64,000 nucleotides of DNA, taken from NCBI RefSeq assembly GCF_001618865.1, contig NZ_CP015136.1, positions 4,127,001 to 4,191,000 of the forward strand, in the 5' to 3' direction. Under the pieces are notes generated by a model. That model saw only the letters and a program-made list of their open reading frames with translations, had not been told where the DNA came from and searched no databases. Numbering within the stretch: the first letter of the stretch is position 1; every line of letters begins with the position of its first letter. This document shows, piece by piece, positions 1 through 7,229 of the stretch. The translations under genes and the position numbers were made by a program. The stretch comes from Luteitalea pratensis (GTDB taxonomy: Bacteria; Acidobacteriota; Vicinamibacteria; Vicinamibacterales; Vicinamibacteraceae).

Positions 1-248
1 GTCTGTTCATGCACCAGGGCATCGCCGATCGGCCGCTGCTGCTGTTCGGCATCCTGCTCGTCTCATCCGGCCTGCAATTGTTGACGATGGGACTGCTGGC
101 GGAACTGCAGGCACGCACGTACCACGAGTCGCAGGACAAGCCGACCTACGCGATCCGCGAGATCGTCGAGGCGACGGCGGAACATCCCGAGCCGATGCAC
201 CTGGCCGTGAACATCAGCGCCGGCCCCCGGGAGCTGTCACGGGGGTGA
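1..248 (+). CDS. Glycosyltransferase family 2, C-terminal fragment (5' end outside window)
   Basis: Only about the last 80 residues are visible, in the frame that ends at TGA 246-248. They hold one hydrophobic segment (residues rich in L, F, G, I, V) followed by a cytoplasmic tail with the sequence QARTYHESQDKPTYAIREI. That tail is typical of membrane-anchored GT2 (DPM/GtrB-like) transferases, which move sugars from nucleotide-sugar or polyprenyl-phosphate donors at the inner face of the membrane. The stop codon overlaps the GTG start of the next gene (GTGA), so the two are probably translationally coupled. The catalytic GT-A domain is not in the window, so the family call rests on the tail only. 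Confidence 0.6.
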   Translation, partial: LFMHQGIADRPLLLFGILLVSSGLQLLTMGLLAELQARTYHESQDKPTYAIREIVEATAEHPEPMHLAVNISAGPRELSRG

Positions 249-1006
249 AGCCGCCGCGCGAGCACGACGCGCGGATCACCGTGATCCAGCGCGAGCTGTT
301 CGACGAGAAGAAGTCGAAGGCGCAGCGGTACGCCGAGCTGGTCGTTGGCAAACCCGGCCTCCTCCCGTTGTTCAAGCACGAAGTGATCACGCTCATCTGC
401 TGGGGGCTGCCGGGGGCGCTCGGGCTCTTCATCCGGTCGAAGCTGTACCCGTGGCTGCTCGGCTCGTGCGGGCGGGGCGTGGCATTCGGCGCCGGCGTGG
501 TCCTGCGCCATCCCCACAAGATCCACATCGCCGACAACGTGGTCGTCGACGATGGCTGCTGCCTCGATGCCAAGGGGACCGACAACGACGGCATCCGGAT
601 CGGCAGCGGCGTGTTCCTCGGCCGCAACGCGATCCTCAGTTGCAAGAACGGCGACATCATCGTCGATGACGAAGCCAACATCGGCTTCAACACCGAGATC
701 TTCTCGGCCTCACGAGTGCGGGTCGGCAAGAAGGTCCTGATCGCCGCGTATACCTACCTGGTGGGCGGGGATCATCTCTACGATCGGGTGGACATCCCGG
801 TGCTCGATCAGGGGCGGACAGCCGCCGGCATCGACATCGGCGATCACGCGTGGCTCGGCGCGCACGTGGTCGTGACCGACGGCTCCCGTGTCGGGCGCGA
901 TGCGATCGTGGGCGCGGGTGCTGTCGTCGTCGGCGAGATCCCGGAATTCGCGATCGCCGTCGGCACGCCAGCGAAGGTGGTGCGCGACCGGCGAACGCCG
1001 GCCTGA
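245..1006 (+). CDS. Acyltransferase, left-handed beta-helix (hexapeptide repeat) family
   Basis: The 253-aa protein has an N-terminal alpha-helical and hydrophobic part (residues 1-80), then a run of imperfect hexapeptide repeats (about 85-245) with the turns typical of left-handed beta-helix acetyltransferases. It ends in the usual GTPAKVVRDR capping segment. Such enzymes (WbbJ/LpxA superfamily) transfer an acetyl or acyl group from acyl-CoA to sugars. The GTG start at 245 overlaps the stop of the upstream glycosyltransferase, and an asparagine-synthetase-like amidotransferase follows, so a role in decorating a surface glycan is likely. The exact acceptor cannot be read from the sequence. 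A REP-like palindrome begins at the base after its stop codon. Confidence 0.8.
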   Translation: MKPPREHDARITVIQRELFDEKKSKAQRYAELVVGKPGLLPLFKHEVITLICWGLPGALGLFIRSKLYPWLLGSCGRGVAFGAGVVLRHPHKIHIADNVVVDDGCCLDAKGTDNDGIRIGSGVFLGRNAILSCKNGDIIVDDEANIGFNTEIFSASRVRVGKKVLIAAYTYLVGGDHLYDRVDIPVLDQGRTAAGIDIGDHAWLGAHVVVTDGSRVGRDAIVGAGAVVVGEIPEFAIAVGTPAKVVRDRRTPA

Positions 1007-1174
1007 GTGTCGAGCAAGCTCGACACCTACGACAGCCTGTGTGGCCGTCGGTCCTGGCCGGCGGACATGCGACAACAGCATGTGTAGCCGTCGACCTTGG
1101 TCGACGGACAGTGATGTTCGAGGTGGGCTGTCATCGAGCCCGCAGCCAGCGCGCGGGACAAGTCCCGCGCCTAC
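1007..1174. repeat. Cluster of four REP-like palindromes with GTAG foot
   Basis: The gap before the amidotransferase gene is filled with hairpins of one architecture: tetranucleotide GTAG, a 9-bp arm, a 2-nt loop, then the complementary arm. Copies are at 1007-1030 (minus; arm GTGTCGAGC), 1084-1107 (plus; arm CCGTCGACC) and 1151-1174 (minus; arm GCGCGGGAC). A degenerate copy with GTGG instead of GTAG is at 1041-1064. The stem sequences differ completely but each remains self-complementary. The first copy starts directly after the stop codon of the acyltransferase. Confidence 0.8.
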
Positions 1175-1192
1175 GTGTCGAGTCCAGACCCA

Positions 1193-3121
1193 ATGTGCGG
1201 CATCGTCGCCATCGCCCATCGTGATCTCCGCGCCCCCGTGAGCGAGGCCGCCCTGCGCGGCATGGCGCGCACGCTCGTCCACCGCGGCCCGGAAGACGAA
1301 GGCGTGCTCGCGGGTTGCGGCGGTGGACTCGGCTTCCGGCGCCTGTCGTTCATGGACATCCCCGGCGGCCAGCAGCCGTTCACCAACGAAGCGGGCAACG
1401 TCCACGTCGTCGGCAACGGCGAGATTTACAACTACCCGGAATTGCGCGGTGAGCTCGAAGCACTGGGTCACCGCTTCCGATCCGGGTCGGACATCGAGGC
1501 CGCCCTCCACGCCTACGAGCAGTGGGGCTGCGACGCGTTCACCCACCTGCGCGGCATGTTCGCGCTGGCGCTGTACGACGAACGCACGCACGCACTCGTG
1601 GCGGCTCGCGATCGCGCAGGCGAGAAGCCGCTGTTCTACGCCGACACGACTGACGGCCTTTTCCTCGCGTCCGAGGTCAAGGCCCTGCTGGTGCGGCCCG
1701 AGGTCTCACGCGAGTTCGATCTGCAGGCGCTGGACCAGTTCCTGACCTACGAGTACGTCATCGCACCGCGGACGCTGTTTGCACAGATCCGCAGCCTTCC
1801 GGCCGCACATTACCTTGTCTATCGCGACGGGAAGGTGCGCGTCGAGCGCTACTGGGACGTGGCCGAGGTACCGGTTCGCGAGTGGGCTGCGGCCGACGCG
1901 GCCACTGCGGTGCGTACGGCCCTGGCGACGGCCGTCGATCGGCAGATGATGTCGGATGTGCCGCTCGGGGTGTTCCTGTCGGGCGGGATCGACTCGAGCG
2001 CGATCGCCGCGTTCATGGCCGACGCCGCGGTGCGGCGCGGCGTCACGGTCACGAGCTTCAGCATGGGGTTCCGCGACCAGAGCTACAACGAGCTCCCGTA
2101 CGCGCGCGAGATTGCGACGCGCTTCGGCCTGACGCACGTCGAGGACCTGGTCACCGCCGACGTCGCCAGCCTGTTCGATCCGCTGGTCGCGCATCTCGAC
2201 CAGCCCTTCGCCGACGTGTCGTTCTTTCCCACCTACCTCGTGTCGCGACTGGCGCGGCAACACGTCAAGGGCGTGCTCGCCGGCGATGGCGGCGACGAGT
2301 TGTTCGGCGGCTACGACGCGTACGCCGCCCAGGCCCTGGCGGCACGGCTCTCGCGCCTGACGCCGGACGCCGCGTGGCAGCTGGCCGATCGGGTCGCGCA
2401 GTTGGTGCCGCCGGCGGCGCAGAAGAAGGGCGCGCTGAACAAGGTCAAGCGCTTCCTCGCCGGGATCACGTCCAACACCGCGGACCTCGGGCACTACCGC
2501 TGGATGACGTTCATGGATCCGCCCTCACGTCGGCGGCTCTACTCGCCGGCCATGCTCGACGCCGCCCTCGGCGGCGACGTGCATCGGGAAGTACGCGAGG
2601 CGTTTGGCGCGTATCGCTCCGACGATGCGATGAACCGCGAGCTCTATGCGGATCTCCGCGTGTACCTCGCAGACGACATCCTGGTGAAGGTCGATCGCAT
2701 GAGCATGGCGACTTCGCTCGAAACGCGAGCGCCCTTCCTCGACACCGACCTGATGGAGCTGGCCTTTTCCATGCCCGGACATCTCAAGGTGCGCGGCGAC
2801 CAGCGCAAGATCGTCCTGAAGCAGGCATTGCGCGGCGTGCTGCCCGAGAGCATCCTCTTGCGCAGGAAGGAGGGCTTCAGCATTCCGATGAAGAACTGGC
2901 TGCGACGCGAGTTGCAGCCGCTGATGCGCGACCTGCTCTCCGCGGAGCGACTCACTCGGCGCGGGCTGTTCCAACCCACGGAAGTCGCGCGACTCATGCA
3001 GGAGCACGTGGACGGCCGCGCCAATCATGCGCACCAGTTGTTCTCGCTGATGGTGTTCGAGCGCTGGGCCGATGCGCTCGAGGCGCCGGTTCAGATGCCG
3101 GGTATCGTTGCCGCGTCGTAG
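1193..3121 (+). CDS. asnB: Asparagine synthetase (glutamine-hydrolysing)-like amidotransferase
   Basis: The enzyme would hydrolyse glutamine and pass the ammonia to an adenylated carboxylate (aspartate, or a sugar or peptide acid in glycan clusters). The start is set at ATG 1193 because class II glutaminases need Cys at position 2 after Met removal; the protein then begins MCGIVAIAHRD. The N-terminal Ntn glutaminase domain (about 1-200) contains GNGEIYN and the HRGPEDEG segment. The synthetase domain (about 220-620) has the ATP pyrophosphatase loop SGGIDSS at about 263-269 and GDGGDELFGGYD. The length of 642 aa matches the AsnB family. Position next to a GT2 and a glycan acyltransferase suggests a polysaccharide-linked paralogue rather than housekeeping asparagine synthesis, but this is inference. 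Its 3' end overlaps the convergent dehydrogenase gene by 31 bp. Confidence 0.9.
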   Translation: MCGIVAIAHRDLRAPVSEAALRGMARTLVHRGPEDEGVLAGCGGGLGFRRLSFMDIPGGQQPFTNEAGNVHVVGNGEIYNYPELRGELEALGHRFRSGSDIEAALHAYEQWGCDAFTHLRGMFALALYDERTHALVAARDRAGEKPLFYADTTDGLFLASEVKALLVRPEVSREFDLQALDQFLTYEYVIAPRTLFAQIRSLPAAHYLVYRDGKVRVERYWDVAEVPVREWAAADAATAVRTALATAVDRQMMSDVPLGVFLSGGIDSSAIAAFMADAAVRRGVTVTSFSMGFRDQSYNELPYAREIATRFGLTHVEDLVTADVASLFDPLVAHLDQPFADVSFFPTYLVSRLARQHVKGVLAGDGGDELFGGYDAYAAQALAARLSRLTPDAAWQLADRVAQLVPPAAQKKGALNKVKRFLAGITSNTADLGHYRWMTFMDPPSRRRLYSPAMLDAALGGDVHREVREAFGAYRSDDAMNRELYADLRVYLADDILVKVDRMSMATSLETRAPFLDTDLMELAFSMPGHLKVRGDQRKIVLKQALRGVLPESILLRRKEGFSIPMKNWLRRELQPLMRDLLSAERLTRRGLFQPTEVARLMQEHVDGRANHAHQLFSLMVFERWADALEAPVQMPGIVAAS

Positions 3122-4770
3122 ACACGCCCGAGCGACTGCACTTCGCGAGCCCGTTGCGCGTCGGTCCAGCCCAGTTCCTTGCCCATGAGCGTGGCGGCGG
3201 CCAGAACGGCGTCCTGGCCCGGATGGCCACGGGTCCCGGCCTCGGTGCGTCGCAGCAGCGCGTCCGCGAGTGTGATGGCCATCTCCTCGCGCACCGCATA
3301 CAGCACTTCCGCGGCGGTGACATCGCAGTGCGCCCCCAACGGTCGTAATGACGAGTCCTCTGGTGCCTCGGCATCCGCCGTGCCGGCAGCGTGAGGTCGC
3401 GTCGCGATCACGTCCCTCCACGCCGTGCCGTAGCTGCAGACGAGCCGTTCGATCAGCGACGCTGGCACGTCGGGTGTGGCCTGCCGCCTCGCTTCGGCCA
3501 CGAACGTATCGAATCGCTCGATGTCCCCGCCATCGAGTTTCGTCGTGGCGGTGGCACCCGGCTTCGCGACGATGTCGAGCACGCGGACGATCGCGTCCAC
3601 GGCACGTTCCGCGGAGTGGCGTGCTGTCGTATAGCGCACCCCGACGAGCGAGAAGAGGTTCGCGCAGCCGTCCTCGCCGTGGTCGATGAAGGGACTCTCG
3701 CGCAGCAGCGTGACGCGCCGTGCCGAGGCTTCGGTGGCCGGCAGCAGCCCTCGATGCACGAGCCGGATGTCGGTCGCCTGCACGGCCGCCCGCGGGAACG
3801 CCGCATTGACATCGTCGAGCAGCTGATCGACGAATTCGCGCCGCGGCACCAGTTGATCTGCCGTACCCGTCCATGGGTCATGGCTGGTTCCGGCGATGGT
3901 GGCGCCGCGCCACGGCGCCAGGAAGAACAGGCGGCCACGTGCGGTGCCGCCGACGGCATGCGTGCCGCCGCGGCCGGCGATCACGAGATTCATCGCCACC
4001 GACCACTGCGGCACGCGCCGCCCGAAGGCCGATGCACCCCACGCGCGAAGCGCCTCCGCTGTCCAGCCGCCGGTGGCCATGAGCACCGCACGCGCGCGGA
4101 TGGGGAAGGGCGGTGCTTCTGGCCGCAGCGACTGCGCCATCACGCCCGCCACCCGACCCTCGTCCTGCCGGATCAGCCCCAGGGCCTGCACGTGGTTGGC
4201 GGCCTCGAGCCCGTGCCGAACCGCAGTGCGAATGAAGGCCAGTTCGGCGCGCGAGCTGTTGGAGAACTGAGCGTCATGCCACTCGATGGCACCCGTGACC
4301 CCGTCGGGATCCAGCCACGGCGCCAGCCGCAGGCATTCCTCCCGCGAGACAACGCGGCTGGCCGGCAGGTGCTTGCTCGGGTCGGGCAAATCGTTGCGGT
4401 CGTGCGCCAGCAGGTCGTTGAACCGGAAGTAGACGCCGAGCAACAGCTTGTGCCGTGTCAGCCGGCGACTTGTGGGCAGCAGGAACGGCAGCGGGTGGAC
4501 GAGGTGGGGCAGGATGTACGAGAGAGCGCGACGCTCGCGCAGGTACTCGCGCATTTCGCCGAGGTGCCCGCGCTGCAGCGAGCGCACGCCCCCGTGCACC
4601 GTCTTGGCATTGTTGAACGACGTGCCGCTGCCGAAGTCTCCCTTGTCGATCAGGGCCACCTTGAGGCCGCGCTGCGTCGCATCCCACGCCACGGTGGCAC
4701 CGTAGATGCCGGCGCCGACGATGAGCAGGTCGAACTCGGAGGTCGTGAGCCGACTCGGATCGCGTCGCAC
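3091..4770 (-). CDS. glpD: FAD-dependent glycerol-3-phosphate dehydrogenase
   Basis: The 559-aa protein starts with a Rossmann FAD-binding motif (IVGAGIYGA, about residues 17-25) and the family-typical segment around SGTSFNNAKTVHGGVRSL. It continues with the conserved G3P-oxidase core and a C-terminal helical domain (about 440-555). It would oxidise sn-glycerol 3-phosphate to dihydroxyacetone phosphate and hand electrons to quinone at the inner membrane. The GTG start at 4770 has no Shine-Dalgarno sequence. A -10-like TAAAAT on the minus strand (4780-4785) ends 9 nt before it, which would leave almost no leader. The gene faces asnB and their coding ends overlap by 31 bp. No glycerol kinase or facilitator is adjacent. 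Confidence 0.88.
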   Translation of the reverse strand: MRRDPSRLTTSEFDLLIVGAGIYGATVAWDATQRGLKVALIDKGDFGSGTSFNNAKTVHGGVRSLQRGHLGEMREYLRERRALSYILPHLVHPLPFLLPTSRRLTRHKLLLGVYFRFNDLLAHDRNDLPDPSKHLPASRVVSREECLRLAPWLDPDGVTGAIEWHDAQFSNSSRAELAFIRTAVRHGLEAANHVQALGLIRQDEGRVAGVMAQSLRPEAPPFPIRARAVLMATGGWTAEALRAWGASAFGRRVPQWSVAMNLVIAGRGGTHAVGGTARGRLFFLAPWRGATIAGTSHDPWTGTADQLVPRREFVDQLLDDVNAAFPRAAVQATDIRLVHRGLLPATEASARRVTLLRESPFIDHGEDGCANLFSLVGVRYTTARHSAERAVDAIVRVLDIVAKPGATATTKLDGGDIERFDTFVAEARRQATPDVPASLIERLVCSYGTAWRDVIATRPHAAGTADAEAPEDSSLRPLGAHCDVTAAEVLYAVREEMAITLADALLRRTEAGTRGHPGQDAVLAAATLMGKELGWTDAQRAREVQSLGRVYDAATIPGI

Positions 4771-4778
4771 GTGCCGTG

Positions 4779-4789
4779 TATTTTACGAT
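4779..4789. promoter_or_regulatory. Divergent, overlapping -10-like elements for glpD and the methyltransferase
   Basis: Between the two divergent starts (GTG 4770 minus, ATG 4796 plus) lie only 25 bp, locally AT-rich. On the minus strand TAAAAT (4785-4780) is 9 nt from the glpD start. On the plus strand TACGAT (4784-4789) is 6 nt from the methyltransferase ATG. Either would start transcription at or within a few bases of the start codon. No convincing -35 boxes were seen, so this is a pattern-based guess. Confidence 0.35.
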
Positions 4790-4795
4790 AGCGGC

Positions 4796-5590
4796 ATGCA
4801 CCCGCCCGCGAGCCGGCCGCACGGCCCCGCCTCTGCCGCCGACGTCGCCGCCTACTGGAACACGCGCATCCACGATCTCGAGATGACCACCCACCCGGTG
4901 GGCACGCGCGAATTCTTCGACGACCTCGACGACTACCGCTTCGACAAGCTGCATTACCTGCCGCTTCTGGTCGACTTCAACGGCTTTGCAGGCAAGCGCG
5001 TGCTCGAGATCGGCTGCGGTATCGGGACCGACCTGGCGCGGTTCGCCCGCGGCGGGGCGCGCGTCACCGGCATCGACCTGGCGCAAGCGTCCATCGACCT
5101 GGCCCGGAAGAACTTCGAGTTGCATGGGCTGCAGGCCGAGGATCTGCGCGTGGCCGACGGAGCAGCCCTGCCATTCGACCAGGCGTCCTTCGACGTCGTC
5201 TACTGCCATGGGGTACTGCAGTACGCCGCCGATGCCGCGGCCATCGTCGCCGAGGCTCGACGAGTGCTGCGGCCGGACGGTCTGGCCGTCTTCATGGTCT
5301 ACAACCGCGTCTCGTGGCTGCAGGCGATGTCCAGGGTCATGAAGGTGGGGCTCGAGCACGGTGACGCGCCCGTGCTCCAGCTCTATTCCATCCCCGAGTT
5401 CAGGGCGCTCCTCTCCCCCTTTGGCGACGTGGAGATCGTGCCTGAGCGGTTTCCCGTCGCATCGAGGCTGCACAAGGGATGGAAGGCTACTGCGTACAAC
5501 TCGTTCTTCGTCGGCACCTTCAACGCCTTGCCGAAGGCGTGGGTGCGACCCTACGGCTGGCATCTCATGGCGTTCTGCCGGCCAGCCTGA
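4796..5590 (+). CDS. Class I SAM-dependent methyltransferase
   Basis: The 264-aa protein (from ATG 4796) has the Rossmann methyltransferase fold. Motif I VLEIGCGIGTDLARFA lies near residue 68, an acidic residue after strand 2 sits in GIDLAQASIDLARKN, and there is a motif II/III region with LPFDQASFDVVYCHGVLQY. The Methyltransf_11/25 family includes small-molecule, quinone and sugar methylases, and the substrate cannot be inferred here. An upstream in-frame ATG at 4706 exists, but its extra 30 residues are unlike the family and would lie inside glpD. The last 52 bp overlap the next gene. There is no clear ribosome-binding site; see the putative leaderless promoter just upstream. Confidence 0.82.
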   Translation: MHPPASRPHGPASAADVAAYWNTRIHDLEMTTHPVGTREFFDDLDDYRFDKLHYLPLLVDFNGFAGKRVLEIGCGIGTDLARFARGGARVTGIDLAQASIDLARKNFELHGLQAEDLRVADGAALPFDQASFDVVYCHGVLQYAADAAAIVAEARRVLRPDGLAVFMVYNRVSWLQAMSRVMKVGLEHGDAPVLQLYSIPEFRALLSPFGDVEIVPERFPVASRLHKGWKATAYNSFFVGTFNALPKAWVRPYGWHLMAFCRPA

Positions 5591-6648
5591 TTCTGTTGGC
5601 CGCGTGCGGCGAGTCGGCCGCGCCGCCGGCACGTGCGACCGGTGCATCGTCGAGTTGGCCGCCAGGCGCGTCCGCGCCAGCTGGGTCGGCCGCGGGCGAG
5701 TCGCCGGCCGCTCTGGTAGCGGCCGCTGAGGCGGCTCCGCCTCCCGGGCCGTTGCCCCAGGTCGTGCAGCCCTACCACGGCGTCACCGCCGGCACGCTCG
5801 TGTTCCAGTCCGACGTCGCCGGTCGACCGAAGGTTTTCACGCTCGAGATCGCAACCGGCCTGGTGCGGCAGCTGACGCATGGCGGGGAGTGGCGTGACGA
5901 GTCGCCACGGTGGTCGCCGGACGGGCAGTGGATCGCCTTCACCTCCAACCGCGCGCATTACGGCGCGCAACCCGAGACCGGCACACCGGATGTCGATGTC
6001 TACGTGATGCGCACCGACGGTTCGGCGGTCCGCCGGATCACGACCGATCCGGGCAACGACTACGACCCGAGTTGGTCGCCGGACGGACAGGGACTCGTGT
6101 TCTCGTCGGACCGTGCGTCGCGCGGCGACCTGTACCGTGTCCGCATCGCCGATGGGCACACCGATCGACTCACCACGAACTTCGTCGGCCGGGCCATCAT
6201 GCCCGCCGTGTCGCCAGACGGGTCGAAGGTCGCCTTCGCCGCGCAGACGTTGCGGCTGGGCGCATTCTGGGTCTTCCAGCTCCACGTGCTCGACCTGGCT
6301 TCCGGACGCACGGAGCCGCTGCCCGCGAGCGGCGGCGCCTGCTGGCCCTCCTGGTCGCCGGACGGCCGAGCGCTGTACAACGTGCAACTGGACCGGGAGC
6401 CCTCGTTCATCCAGCGGCGCGACATGACGAGCGGCGGGGTCTCGCTGGCGCACTCCAATCCGTCGCTGTGGAGTTACTACCCGCGTGTCTCTCCGGACGG
6501 CCAGTGGCTGGTCGTGTCGCTCAGCCCGGAGCATCACGAAGGCGAGAACTGGGATCTGGCGCTGGTTTCGACCAGCGACCCGGGGCGCCGGGTCCCGCTC
6601 ACCACCGGTGCGGGCAACGATCGTCTCGCCGACTGGCGGCCCCGGTAA
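5539..6648 (+). CDS. TolB-like WD40/PD40 beta-propeller lipoprotein
   Basis: Residues of the form W-S-P-D-G recur five times (near 5910, 6070, 6210, 6350 and 6490 in nucleotide position), the signature of PD40/TolB-type propeller blades. With the GTG start at 5539 the N-terminus is a short basic stretch, a hydrophobic core and a lipobox ILLAAC, so the protein is probably exported and lipidated. A low-complexity Ala/Pro/Ser linker follows. An upstream ATG at 5479 would put 20 extra residues before the signal and is less likely. The propeller probably binds protein or glycan in the periplasm. It is not the tol-pal TolB itself, because no tol genes are near. It overlaps the methyltransferase by 52 bp. 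Confidence 0.72.
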   Translation: MGATLRLASHGVLPASLILLAACGESAAPPARATGASSSWPPGASAPAGSAAGESPAALVAAAEAAPPPGPLPQVVQPYHGVTAGTLVFQSDVAGRPKVFTLEIATGLVRQLTHGGEWRDESPRWSPDGQWIAFTSNRAHYGAQPETGTPDVDVYVMRTDGSAVRRITTDPGNDYDPSWSPDGQGLVFSSDRASRGDLYRVRIADGHTDRLTTNFVGRAIMPAVSPDGSKVAFAAQTLRLGAFWVFQLHVLDLASGRTEPLPASGGACWPSWSPDGRALYNVQLDREPSFIQRRDMTSGGVSLAHSNPSLWSYYPRVSPDGQWLVVSLSPEHHEGENWDLALVSTSDPGRRVPLTTGAGNDRLADWRPR

Positions 6649-6706
6649 ACTTTCGCCTTGTATTCGCCTGAGGCCTGCGCTAGGTTACGGCGCGGAGGGG
6701 TCGCCC

Positions 6707-7198
6707 ATGACGCTTGCGGAATTGTTCCTGCCCGAGTTCGACCAGGAAGTGGCCAAGACGCGGACGATGCTCGAGCGCGTGCCCGAAGATCGATTCGACT
6801 ACGCGCCGCACGCGAAGTCGATGAAGCTCGGCCGCCTCGCCTCGCACCTGGCCGAGATGCCGCAGTGGCTCACGGTCACGGTCACCACAGAGGAACTCGA
6901 GCCAACCCCCGACATGAAGGGGTTCAACGCCTCATCACGTCAGGATTTGCTGGACGAACTCGACTCGCGAACGGTCGCGGCGCGTGAGCATCTCGCGAAG
7001 GCGACCGACGAGGCTCTCGCCATCACCTGGACCTTCAAATGGCAAGGGAAGGTCATCTTCGCACTGCCTCGCCACGTGGTGATTCGCAGCATGGTGATGA
7101 GTCACATGATCCATCACCGGGCGCAGCTGGGCGTCTATCTCCGCCTCCTCGATATCCCGATCCCTGGCCCCTACGGTCCATCCGCTGACGAAATGTAG
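6707..7198 (+). CDS. DinB family protein
   Basis: The 163-aa protein matches the DinB/YfiT-like four-helix bundle: an N-terminal MTLAELFLPEFDQEVAKT helix, a first metal-site histidine in LASHLAEMP (about residue 47), and the paired histidines in SHMIHHRAQLGVYL (about 130-135). These proteins are metal-dependent hydrolases or thiol transferases with few known substrates. ATG 6707 is preceded by a good ribosome-binding site (GGAGGGG about 6 nt upstream). A weak TTGTAT-17-TAGGTT promoter-like pair precedes it. The long upstream reading-frame extension lies inside the propeller gene and is not used. Confidence 0.82.
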   Translation: MTLAELFLPEFDQEVAKTRTMLERVPEDRFDYAPHAKSMKLGRLASHLAEMPQWLTVTVTTEELEPTPDMKGFNASSRQDLLDELDSRTVAAREHLAKATDEALAITWTFKWQGKVIFALPRHVVIRSMVMSHMIHHRAQLGVYLRLLDIPIPGPYGPSADEM

Positions 7199-7229
7199 AC
7201 GCCAGGGGTACGGACTCTGCCAGCCCGGG

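Noticed and set aside
1-3121. Exosortase/PEP-CTERM locus
   Set aside because: The AsnB-type amidotransferase resembles ones in such loci, but no exosortase or PEP-CTERM protein is visible here.
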